A DNA stretch of 22,667 nucleotides from an uncultured Oscillibacter sp. Its GTDB lineage: Bacteria; Bacillota; Clostridia; Oscillospirales; Oscillospiraceae. The stretch is taken from assembly GCA_900542115.1 (NCBI GenBank), contig UQMC01000018.1:1-22667 (forward strand), in the 5' to 3' direction. Below the pieces are notes generated by a model. The model did no database searches and was not told the origin of the DNA. It saw only the letters and a list, made by a program, of their open reading frames with translations. Made by a program: the position numbers and the translations under genes. This document shows positions 1 to 6,470 of this stretch, piece by piece; position 1 is the first letter of the stretch, and the number at the start of each line of letters is the position of its first letter.

Positions 1-49
1 GCGACCACCGAGATCTACACTCTTTCCCTACACGACGCTCTTCCGATCT
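1..49 (+). other. Illumina P5/TruSeq adapter (sequencing artefact)
   Basis: These bases match the universal Illumina P5/TruSeq read-1 adapter from its internal GCGACCACCGAG to the terminal CTTCCGATCT, where library inserts are ligated. The flavodoxin reading frame begins on the next base, so the biological sequence starts at 50. This is an untrimmed adapter at a contig end and should be masked. Confidence 0.98.
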
Positions 50-427
50 GTGCGCGGCGGCATTTTCCACGCCGCTGCCGCCGGAGGTGGCAAAGGGGAT
101 CACAGTTTTCCCCTCCAGCGCGACCCCATCAAGGAACGTGTCCACAATGCGGGGCTCCACATACCACCAGATAGGAAAGCCCACAAAAATCGTATCATAC
201 TGCGCGGGGTCCACGGTCAGCGGCTTCATGGCCGGGCGGCTGGCGGGGTCCTGCATTTCCAGCGTGCTGCGGCTTTTCTTGTTCGTCCAGTCTAAATCAG
301 CACTGGAATAGGGCTGGACCGGGGCGATTTCACAAAGGTCCGCGCCTATGGCTTGCGCCAGTTCCCGGGCCACACCGGCGGTGACGCCGCTGGCCGAAAA
401 AGACGTTACCAGAATTTTACCGTTCAT
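50..427 (-). CDS. Flavodoxin family protein, 3' end missing
   Basis: This encodes the first 126 residues of a flavodoxin-like electron carrier, which would bind FMN in the cytoplasm. The start MNGKILVTSFSASGVTAGVA is a short beta strand followed by the phosphate-binding S-x-S-G-x-T loop. Around residues 86-95 there is FVGFPIWWYVEPR, typical of the flavodoxin_4-type group, and near the break ATSGGSG, the second flavin-binding loop. The ATG is preceded by AGGAGG five bases upstream. The gene lies 36 bp downstream of the binding-protein gene on the same strand and may be co-transcribed. The C-terminus is lost because the contig runs into adapter, so this is a truncated record and not a pseudogene. 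The family assignment is confident; the redox partner is unknown. Confidence 0.88.
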
Positions 428-463
428 AGCCGCCTCCTGATTTTCAAAAATAGTTTGCGTAGT

Positions 464-2155
464 CTACTGTACGGTGACGGGCCGCAGATAGACTCCGCGG
501 AAATCGAACCAGCCCCGGGGGTCCCGGAAGCCGCCCATATAGGTTTCCCGCAGGTCCCACGCCGTTCCCGCCGTATAAAGCGGGGCCAGCGCACAGTCGA
601 TTTCCAACAGCAGGTCCTCGGCATCGTGGAGACAGCCCATGCGGGCGGAGCCCTCCTCGGCCTTGGCGATGATGGACATGAGGGTATCAAAGGCGCTGTT
701 TTCATAATGGAGCAGATTATCGGAATTGCCGGAGGTCCAGTCCATCAAAAAGCACTCGGCGTCATTGCACACGGCGGAAACGGCCATACCGGCCAGCGTA
801 TAGCTGCCGCTGCGCAGCGCGGTCATCAGCTCCGCCTTTGTAACGCCCCGGGGGGTGATGTTCAGGCCCAGCACGCTGCGCCACATCCGGCACAGGGCCT
901 CCGCCACAGCGCCGTTGGTGCCCCCGTCTGCGTAGAGATATTCCAGCGTACCCAAATCGGAGCCCCGGTCATAACCTGCCTCCTGCATGAGCCGCACCGC
1001 CTGCGTGCAGCGGTCGGCATAGCCCTCGGAGGTCATGTCGATCAAATCGCCGCCGCTGGTGCGGAAGTCCTGCTCCCCCTCCGGCACGCCGGGGGGGACA
1101 AGCCCTGCGGCAGGCTTCCCTGTAACGCCCGCCAGTGCGGCGATGGCGTCCCGGTCAATGGCAAGGCTCAGGGCGCGGCGAATCCCGTCTTCCTCCAGCC
1201 GGCTCCAGTTAAAGAGGACGGAGTAGGTCTCCAGCACCGGGTCTGCCTGCCACGTCTCATCGGCGGTGATCCGTGCCGCCATCTCCTCCTCGCTCAGAGG
1301 CCACACAGCGTCTGCAAGCTCCTGCGCGTAGAGAATCTGTCCGGTCTGCTCGTCGCTGAAATGGAACACCAGCTCATCCGGGCCGGTGATTTTTTTGCCG
1401 TAATTGGCGTTTTCCGTCAGGGTCAGGGTACTCCCGGTCAGGGTCTCCGCCGTGTAGGGACCGTTGGTCACCAGCATGGTGGGGTCGGACCACCAGCGGG
1501 CGGAAGAATCCGAAGCGGGCTTCACCTCGTTCACGGCGTCCGCCGCCTCCTTCAGCCGCTTGACCACATCCTGCCGCAGCGGCATGGTGGCAATGGAGGT
1601 ACAGACCTCCCGCAAAAACCAGTCATAGTGACCGTCCAGCGTGACGGTGAGCGTACTGCTGTTTTTAGCGCTGACCGCCAACAGGGACATATCCCCGGAG
1701 GCGCGGGCCTGCTCATAGCCGCTGACAATGGACAAAAGCGGCGCGTAGACCGACGCGGTGGCCGGGTCCGCCAAGCGCTGCCACGCATACACGAAATCCC
1801 CGGCCTTGACCTCAACGCCATCGGACCATTTCCCGCCCCGCAGACGGAAGGTATAGGTCACGGTGCCATCGGCGTTTTCCTTGACATCCACGTTCTTTGC
1901 GGCGCCGCTCACAGCGGTAATCTGGCCGTTTTCGTCCTTTTCCAGCCGCATGAGGTTTTCATAGAGGTGATTTAAAATGGTCTGGTCGCCGATCTCCTCG
2001 GCGTAAATGGGGTCATAGGTGGCGGGCTTGTCCCCCACCCGGACGGACAGGGAAAGGCGGTCTCCGTCATCACCGGCGCTCCCGCAGCCCGTAAGGCAGG
2101 TAAGCAGCGTCAGCGCCGCAAGAGCAAGAGCCGCCAGTCTTTTGCGAAGTTTCAT
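464..2155 (-). CDS. Oligopeptide-type ABC transporter substrate-binding lipoprotein (family 5)
   Basis: A 563-residue extracytoplasmic solute-binding protein of the OppA/DppA family (SBP_bac_5), expected to capture peptides at the outer face of the membrane. The N-terminus has basic residues, a hydrophobic stretch and a lipobox LTGC with the acylated Cys at residue 24. Family hallmarks follow: a segment like ILNHLYENLMRLE, the FRLRGGKWSDG strand, and DFVYAWQRLADP. Length is normal for the family. The ATG has AAAGGAG about 8 bases upstream, and only 15 bp separate it from the helicase stop, so the two are probably one transcript. No permease or ATPase subunits are in the window, so either it works with a distant Opp/Dpp system or the rest lies elsewhere. 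The substrate cannot be read from sequence. Confidence 0.9.
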   Translation of the reverse strand: MKLRKRLAALALAALTLLTCLTGCGSAGDDGDRLSLSVRVGDKPATYDPIYAEEIGDQTILNHLYENLMRLEKDENGQITAVSGAAKNVDVKENADGTVTYTFRLRGGKWSDGVEVKAGDFVYAWQRLADPATASVYAPLLSIVSGYEQARASGDMSLLAVSAKNSSTLTVTLDGHYDWFLREVCTSIATMPLRQDVVKRLKEAADAVNEVKPASDSSARWWSDPTMLVTNGPYTAETLTGSTLTLTENANYGKKITGPDELVFHFSDEQTGQILYAQELADAVWPLSEEEMAARITADETWQADPVLETYSVLFNWSRLEEDGIRRALSLAIDRDAIAALAGVTGKPAAGLVPPGVPEGEQDFRTSGGDLIDMTSEGYADRCTQAVRLMQEAGYDRGSDLGTLEYLYADGGTNGAVAEALCRMWRSVLGLNITPRGVTKAELMTALRSGSYTLAGMAVSAVCNDAECFLMDWTSGNSDNLLHYENSAFDTLMSIIAKAEEGSARMGCLHDAEDLLLEIDCALAPLYTAGTAWDLRETYMGGFRDPRGWFDFRGVYLRPVTVQ

Positions 2156-2170
2156 AAGGACTCCTTTGCT

Positions 2171-3325
2171 TTAAGCCATGGTCAGCTTGCCGTCATCGTC
2201 AAATTTCACCGGCAGAATTTCGTTGCGAGTGTTCTTAGCGATGTCATCCATGCGGATTTTAGAGGGAAAATCCGCCACAAAGCTCACGGCTACGCCCTGC
2301 CGCTTGGCCCGGCCGGTACGGCCGATGCGGTGGACATAGTCCTGATTTTCATCGGGGATGTCGCAGTTGAATACAATGTCCACATCATCTACATCAATGC
2401 CCCGGGCGGCAACGTCTGTGGAGACGAACACCCGGAGCTTGCCCTTGCGGAACAAATCCATGACCTGCTCCCGCTTTTTCTGGGGAATGTCGCCGTGGAT
2501 GCACTGGGCGTCAATGCCCCGCATCTGCAGAAACTTTGTGATGCGCTCCGTGTTGCCCTTGGTATTGCAGAACACCATGCAGCGGTCAAAGCCGGTCTCC
2601 GTGAGAATTTTGGCAATAGCCTCCGCCTTTCCGTCATAGCTGACGTCCATGCGGAACTGCTTGATGTCCGGCTTGTTCTGCTCGTCCTCCCGGACGGTGA
2701 TCTCCTCAGCGTCCCGCTGGTACACCCACGCGATATCCATGACCTCCCGGGAAATGGTGGCGGAGAACAATCCGAGATTCCGCCGCTTGTCCATCTTGTC
2801 CAGCAGGCGGGTCACATCATGGATGAAGCCCATATCCAGCATCCGGTCCGCCTCGTCCAGCACCACGGTCTGGGCGGTCTCCACCCGGACCGTGTGGCGC
2901 TTCATGTGGTCGGAGAGCCGGCCCGGTGTGGCCACAACGATCTGGGGACGCTTTTTCAGCGCCTCGATCTGCCGGTTGATGGGGGCACCGCCATACAGGC
3001 ACACGGCCCGGACGCCGGGCTTGTAGGTACACAGCACCCGCAGCTCATCGGTGATCTGAATAGCCAGTTCCCGGGTGGGGGCCAAAATCACCGCCTGCAC
3101 GCTTTCGTCCGCAGGGTCGATATGCTCCACGACGGGAATGCCGTAGGCAAAAGTCTTACCGGTGCCGGTAGGAGCCTTGGCCACCACATCCCGCCATTCC
3201 AGCATGGGAGGGATGCAGCCGGCCTGCACCGGGGTGGATTGAACGATATTGCGCTCCAGCAGAGCGCGCATAATTTCGGGGGACAGCTTCAGGCTGTCGA
3301 ACCGAACTCCCTGAGTGATCTCCAT
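2171..3325 (-). CDS. DEAD-box ATP-dependent RNA helicase
   Basis: A 384-residue ATP-dependent RNA helicase that unwinds short RNA duplexes, for example in ribosome assembly, mRNA decay or cold adaptation. All core motifs are visible: a Q-motif region at residues 9-40, APTGTGKT (51-58), PTRELA (83-88), TPGR (133-136), DEAD (157-160), SAT (188-190), STDVAARGID (302-311) and HRIGRTGR (332-339). It stops soon after the helicase core and has no RNA-binding tail of the kind CshA or DbpA carry, so it is a minimal member. The chosen start is the ATG of MEITQG. An in-frame GTG lies five codons upstream, but it sits inside the TGAGGAAA ribosome site that serves the ATG. The binding-protein gene follows after 15 bp. 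Confidence 0.93.
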   Translation of the reverse strand: MEITQGVRFDSLKLSPEIMRALLERNIVQSTPVQAGCIPPMLEWRDVVAKAPTGTGKTFAYGIPVVEHIDPADESVQAVILAPTRELAIQITDELRVLCTYKPGVRAVCLYGGAPINRQIEALKKRPQIVVATPGRLSDHMKRHTVRVETAQTVVLDEADRMLDMGFIHDVTRLLDKMDKRRNLGLFSATISREVMDIAWVYQRDAEEITVREDEQNKPDIKQFRMDVSYDGKAEAIAKILTETGFDRCMVFCNTKGNTERITKFLQMRGIDAQCIHGDIPQKKREQVMDLFRKGKLRVFVSTDVAARGIDVDDVDIVFNCDIPDENQDYVHRIGRTGRAKRQGVAVSFVADFPSKIRMDDIAKNTRNEILPVKFDDDGKLTMA

Positions 3326-3360
3326 GGTCAATTTCCTCACATTTGCACATAATTAAGAAT

Positions 3361-3389
3361 ATTATACACATATCCAGTGTTTTTGTAAA
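3361..3389 (-). promoter_or_regulatory. Sigma-A promoter of the DEAD-box helicase
   Basis: Reading on the minus strand, TTTACA (3384-3389) and a perfect TATAAT (3361-3366) are separated by 17 bp. The helicase start codon lies about 35 bp downstream. Confidence 0.75.
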
Positions 3390-3490
3390 GCCTGCCGACT
3401 GTGAACAATTTTCTTTTGCAGCCTCGTTTTTGAAGGCCGCAGCCTGCTATGAGCAATGCCGGTGTCCTGCTCGAAAAAATTTTCAGGTCT

Positions 3491-3514
3491 GTTGCACGTT
3501 TTCGTGCAACTTTT
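3491..3514. repeat. Perfect 8-bp inverted repeat with TTTT loop
   Basis: GTTGCACG (3491-3498) and CGTGCAAC (3503-3510) form a perfect stem around TTTT, followed on the plus strand by four more T. It lies between the helicase promoter and a small plus-strand ORF. It could be a weak terminator or an operator; the sequence does not decide. Confidence 0.45.
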
Positions 3515-3569
3515 CGCATTTGAGCGCATATCATGTAGGAGTTCTGTTTTTTGCAAAGGAGGGGTGGAT

Positions 3570-3644
3570 ATGGAACCGAAAAAGCCGCTGGGCGATGTGG
3601 ATGATCTCATCTTTCAGGAGCCGTGGGAGGTCAGCCAGCGATAA
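3570..3644 (+). CDS. Putative 24-residue small protein
   Basis: A short ORF encodes MEPKKPLGDVDDLIFQEPW and ends in VSQR. It is supported by a very strong ribosome site, AAAGGAGG, about 8 bases ahead of the ATG, in a region with no other gene. The peptide is acidic and hydrophilic, with no membrane segment and no cysteine, so it is not an obvious toxin or leader. A strong hairpin follows about 45 bp after the stop. I do not recognise the family. It could be a real small protein or a chance ORF behind an AGGAGG sequence. Confidence 0.4.
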   Translation: MEPKKPLGDVDDLIFQEPWEVSQR

Positions 3645-3681
3645 AATGGGGTGAAAGCGCGCAGGCTTTGCCCTGCCGCGC

Positions 3682-3714
3682 AAAAAGCGGCCAGCAGCGT
3701 TTGGGCTGCTGGCC
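3682..3714 (-). terminator. Rho-independent terminator after the ECF S-component gene
   Basis: A perfect 10-bp stem (GGCCAGCAGC at 3689-3698, GCTGCTGGCC at 3705-3714) with a six-base loop is followed on the minus strand by GC and TTTTT (3682-3686). It lies about 85 bp past the S-component stop and could also stop plus-strand reading from the small ORF. Confidence 0.75.
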
Positions 3715-3798
3715 GGAAAAATCTTGTTTTTCACTATCCCCTCATGGGGCGTTTTTTAAAGTGCGGGGGCGCGGACGTCGCTCTTTTCTCTGCGGAAA

Positions 3799-4356
3799 TC
3801 AGGCGGCGCAGGGCTCCGTTTTCAAAAAGCCTGCTTTTTGCAGGCTCATCACCAACACAGGAATCAAGATAATGTGCACGATGATACCGGGAACTGCGCT
3901 GGTAAAGGCTCCGGCGATGAAGGCCGCCCAGCCGAACTCGGAGCCGGTGACGCCGCTGATGATCGTCATGGCAATGCCCCAGACGATACGTCCGCCCAGC
4001 ATGGCCAAAATCAGCGACACATAGATGTTGCTCCGCTTTTTCGGCAGCAACTGGTACAAAAGGCCCGAAAACAGGCCGTAGGCCGCCAGCTCAAAGCTCA
4101 TGGCAATGGCTGTGACCAGCGGCGGCATCAAAAACAGGCTGTGGCGCAGCATGGGCGCCACCAGTCCCACCACCATCGCCCACCACGGGCCGCAGAGAAA
4201 GCCTGCCAGCAGCACGGGAATGTGCATGGGACTCAGCGCCCGGCCGATCTGTGGAATCTGTCCTGTGAGAAACGGCAGGTACAGGCACAGGGCCAGACAC
4301 ATAGCCGCGCAGGTCAGATGGCGCAGCAGCAATTTGGTTCTGGAATTTGCATTCAT
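3799..4356 (-). CDS. ECF transporter S component (vitamin-type)
   Basis: A 185-residue integral membrane protein predicted to be the substrate-binding S component of an energy-coupling-factor transporter, which would pair with shared EcfA1/A2/T modules encoded elsewhere. About six hydrophobic segments are visible, with the motif LSPMHIPVLLAGFLCGP at residues 41-57 and LVAPMLRHSLF at about 65-75. These resemble S components of the predicted pantothenate type (PanT-like), but the substrate assignment is tentative. The start is the ATG of MNANSR, preceded by AAAGGGAGC. An upstream in-frame TTG overlaps that ribosome site and was rejected. The gene is divergent from spoIIQ and has a leader of roughly 105 nt with GC-rich hairpins, where a riboswitch would be expected if there is one. 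I recognise no known riboswitch class there. Confidence 0.85.
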   Translation of the reverse strand: MNANSRTKLLLRHLTCAAMCLALCLYLPFLTGQIPQIGRALSPMHIPVLLAGFLCGPWWAMVVGLVAPMLRHSLFLMPPLVTAIAMSFELAAYGLFSGLLYQLLPKKRSNIYVSLILAMLGGRIVWGIAMTIISGVTGSEFGWAAFIAGAFTSAVPGIIVHIILIPVLVMSLQKAGFLKTEPCAA

Positions 4357-4401
4357 GGAAAAGCTCCCTTTCAAAGTGGTTTGCCGTCTTGAACGGGAGG
4401 C

Positions 4402-4456
4402 GTGCCCCGGGGCACGGTTACGAAGAAATGCCGGGAAAATAGCCGGCTTGGCCGGC
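4402..4456 (-). other. Structured leader of the ECF S-component mRNA
   Basis: On the minus strand the leader holds two GC-rich dyads: GCCGGC-CAA-GCCGGC, and a 14-base palindrome GTGCCCCGGGGCAC. It lies between the predicted promoter and the start codon. Vitamin S-component genes are often riboswitch-controlled, but these bases match no TPP, FMN, THF, preQ1 or cobalamin signature that I can recognise by eye. Confidence 0.35.
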
Positions 4457-4468
4457 AGTTACCCGCTT

Positions 4469-4497
4469 ACTATACCGCGATTTTTCATAGATTGCAA
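4469..4497 (-). promoter_or_regulatory. Sigma-A promoter of the ECF S-component gene
   Basis: On the minus strand TTGCAA (4492-4497) and TATAGT (4469-4474) are spaced by 17 bp. The -10 is part of ACTATACCGC (4469-4478), which is repeated inverted at 4514-4523, so the divergent promoter of spoIIQ shares the same ten bases. Confidence 0.6.
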
Positions 4498-4516
4498 CCG
4501 TTTTTGCCCGAAAGCG

Positions 4517-4546
4517 GTATAGTTTCCGCTTCCCGCGTCCATACTC
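4517..4546 (+). promoter_or_regulatory. Forespore (sigma-F/sigma-G type) promoter of spoIIQ
   Basis: GTATA (4517-4521) fits the forespore -35 consensus GHATR. After 18 bp, CATACTC (4540-4546) fits six of seven positions of the sigma-G -10 consensus CATWHTA. The spoIIQ ATG is 34 bp downstream. In Bacillus, spoIIQ is a sigma-F gene, so position and function agree. The assignment is inferred by eye. Confidence 0.5.
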
Positions 4547-4580
4547 CCATCGTACCTATTTTCTGCAAGGGAGGAATTTT

Positions 4581-5285
4581 ATGGAAAGAAATGTGAAGCA
4601 GGTGCTATCCGGCGTGGGCTTTTACGGTACGCTGGCGGTCTGCCTCGCTGTGGTGGGCGTGTGCGGCTGGGTGCTGCTGCGCGGAGAGGGCACGGAGCCG
4701 GTACAAGAGCTCCCGGTGACGCCGCAGGCGGCGGTCTCTCAGCCGGTGACGGTGCCAGAGCGCGTAGAGGAGCCGGTGGCGGAAACACTGAAGCCGGAGC
4801 CCGTCCCCGCAGACACGGCGGACAAGCCGGAAATGCCGGAGCTGCCGGTGGAGGACGTTCCCGCAGCGGCACAGGCTCCCAAGCTCATTGTGGAGCCGCT
4901 GCGGGGCGAGGTTCTGACCGTCTTTTCCATGGAGGAGCTAATTTACAGCCCCACAATGGGAGATTGGCGCACCCATGACGGCATTGACATTGCCGCCAAG
5001 GCCGGGACCACTGTGCTGGCGGCCAGCTCCGGGACGGTACGCTCCGTCACGGACGATACGCTGATGGGTACCACCGTGGTACTGGAGCACGAGGGCGGCT
5101 ACGAAACCACCTACGCCAATTTGCAGTCCAAGCCCACGGTAGAAACCGGGGACAGCGTATCCGCCGGGCAGATCATCGGCGCTGTCGGCACCACCGCCGC
5201 CGCAGAGAGCGGCGCGCCCCACCTGCACTTCGCGGTGAGCCGGGACGGAAAGGCCGTGGACCCCCGCGCCTATCTGGAGCAGTAA
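4581..5285 (+). CDS. spoIIQ: SpoIIQ-like forespore M23/LytM-domain protein
   Basis: A 234-residue membrane-anchored protein with one transmembrane segment near residues 13-33, a Pro/Glu/Val-rich linker (about 38-105) and a C-terminal LytM/peptidase M23 domain. The segment LIYSPTMGDWRTHDGIDI at 120-137 is characteristic of SpoIIQ, the forespore half of the SpoIIQ-SpoIIIAH channel across the intermembrane space during engulfment. The zinc-site residues H132, D136 (HxxxD) and H214-x-H216 (HLHF) are all present, as in clostridial SpoIIQ and unlike Bacillus subtilis, whose site is degenerate, so it may be an active endopeptidase. The ATG is preceded by AAGGGAGG. The usual neighbours spoIID and spoIIID are not here. 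A generic LytM protein is the alternative. Confidence 0.85.
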   Translation: MERNVKQVLSGVGFYGTLAVCLAVVGVCGWVLLRGEGTEPVQELPVTPQAAVSQPVTVPERVEEPVAETLKPEPVPADTADKPEMPELPVEDVPAAAQAPKLIVEPLRGEVLTVFSMEELIYSPTMGDWRTHDGIDIAAKAGTTVLAASSGTVRSVTDDTLMGTTVVLEHEGGYETTYANLQSKPTVETGDSVSAGQIIGAVGTTAAAESGAPHLHFAVSRDGKAVDPRAYLEQ

Positions 5286-5293
5286 ATGAAGAA

Positions 5294-5315
5294 GCCGGGA
5301 GCAAATGCTCCCGGC
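5294..5315. terminator. Bidirectional terminator between spoIIQ and mnmA
   Basis: A perfect 9-bp stem, GCCGGGAGC (5294-5302) and GCTCCCGGC (5307-5315), closes on AAAT. It lies 8 bp after the spoIIQ stop and 6 bp after the convergent mnmA stop. The minus-strand side is followed by the T-rich TTCTTCATTT. Confidence 0.7.
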
Positions 5316-5321
5316 CCTTAC

Positions 5322-6386
5322 TTACAAAATCGTACCGCCGCCAAGGACGGTATCTCCCTCATAAAATACCACGGCCTGTCCCGGCGTGATGGCCCGCTGG
5401 GGCATATCGAAGCAGACCTCTGCGCGGCCCTCCGCCGTGACCGTCACCGTGCAAGGCTGCTCCGTCTGGCGGTAGCGGGTCTTGGCGCTGCATTGAAACT
5501 GCCGGGGCGGCGTATCCCACGCGATCCAGTTCAGGTCCCCGGCTGTCAGCGTCCGGGAATATAGAGCCGCGTTTCCGCTGAGCACCACGCGGTTTCGCGC
5601 CGGGTCGATAGCCTTGACGTACAGCGGCTCGTTAGAGGGAACGCCAAGGCCCTTCCGCTGGCCGACGGTATAGTGCGTGATGCCCTTGTGCTGCCCTAAG
5701 ATTTTGCCAGACTCGTCTGTAAAGTCGCCGGGGACATCCGTTTTTCCGGTATGCCGCCGGATGAAAGTGGCATAGTCACCGTCCGGCACGAAGCAGATGT
5801 CCTGACTGTCCGGCTTTTTCGCGTTGTAAAAGCCCTGCTCCTCCGCAATGGCCCGCACCTCCGTCTTATGGAGCGCCCCCAGTGGAAGCTGCGTATGGGA
5901 TAGCTGCGCCTGCGTGAGCATATAGAGCACATAGCTCTGGTCCTTGCTTGTGTCCAGCGCCTTTTTTAATAAATATCGCCCATTTTCCCGCTCAATGCGG
6001 GCATAATGACCGGTAGCAATGGCATCGCAGCCCATCAGGGACGCCCGGTCATAGAGCCGCCGAAACTTCAGGTAGCGGTTGCAGTCGATACAGGGGTTAG
6101 GGGTCTGCCCCCGCTCGTAGGCCGCGGCGAAGCGGTCCATGACCTGACAGCGGAACTCATTGGAAAAGTTGAATACATAGTAGGGCATCCCCAGCCGGTT
6201 TGCCACGCTCCGGGCATCCTCCACATCCTCCAGCGAGCAGCAGGTGCGGCTGCGGGAAATGCCGATGTCCTCGTTGCGGTACAGCGTCATGGTGGCGCCG
6301 AGGCAGTCCCAGCCCAGCTGGCCCATAAGGTACGCGGCAACACTGGAATCCACGCCGCCGCTCATCGCGATCAATACCTTTCCCAT
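5322..6386 (-). CDS. mnmA: tRNA-specific 2-thiouridylase MnmA
   Basis: A 354-residue enzyme that adenylates U34 of tRNA-Lys, -Glu and -Gln and inserts sulfur to make 2-thiouridine. The PP-loop ATP site SGGVDSS is at residues 9-15. The two catalytic cysteines are visible: C99 in TPNPCIDCNR and C198 in DSQDICFV. Length is typical. The start is the ATG of MGKVLIAMSGG; an adjacent upstream GTG is a less likely alternative. The ATG overlaps by one base the TGA of a 19-codon small ORF with its own strong ribosome site, so translation may be coupled. Upstream on the same strand are a cysteine desulfurase, cysE and cysK, so sulfur made and mobilised by those enzymes probably feeds this one. Confidence 0.96.
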   Translation of the reverse strand: MGKVLIAMSGGVDSSVAAYLMGQLGWDCLGATMTLYRNEDIGISRSRTCCSLEDVEDARSVANRLGMPYYVFNFSNEFRCQVMDRFAAAYERGQTPNPCIDCNRYLKFRRLYDRASLMGCDAIATGHYARIERENGRYLLKKALDTSKDQSYVLYMLTQAQLSHTQLPLGALHKTEVRAIAEEQGFYNAKKPDSQDICFVPDGDYATFIRRHTGKTDVPGDFTDESGKILGQHKGITHYTVGQRKGLGVPSNEPLYVKAIDPARNRVVLSGNAALYSRTLTAGDLNWIAWDTPPRQFQCSAKTRYRQTEQPCTVTVTAEGRAEVCFDMPQRAITPGQAVVFYEGDTVLGGGTIL

Positions 6387-6445
6387 CACATCACCCGACA
6401 GCCGGAAAAGCGGTCAAGCGCCGCCGCTTTCTTGAAAAATTCCAT
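6386..6445 (-). CDS. 19-residue small ORF coupled to mnmA
   Basis: The ORF encodes MEFFKKAAALDRFSGCRVM and stops at TGA, whose last base is the first base of the mnmA ATG. It is preceded by AAGGAGGAACAAT, a far stronger ribosome site than anything in front of mnmA itself. It lies between the desulfurase and mnmA, where many clostridia carry an iscU/nifU scaffold gene, but it shows no clear similarity to IscU. It may act only to bring ribosomes to mnmA, or be a real peptide with one cysteine. Confidence 0.5.
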   Translation of the reverse strand: MEFFKKAAALDRFSGCRVM

Positions 6446-6470
6446 ATTGTTCCTCCTTGGGTACACAGGT

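Noticed and set aside
353..1975. 540-codon plus-strand ORF
   Set aside because: It is the antisense shadow of the binding-protein gene, which has a lipobox, ribosome site and family motifs. The shadow has none.
2330..3352. 340-codon plus-strand ORF
   Set aside because: Antisense of the DEAD-box helicase, whose motifs are all intact; high GC makes long opposite-strand frames common here.
4375..4462. Known riboswitch in the ECF S-component leader
   Set aside because: None of the TPP, FMN, THF, preQ1, cobalamin or pfl core sequences could be recognised, so it is kept only as an unassigned structured leader.
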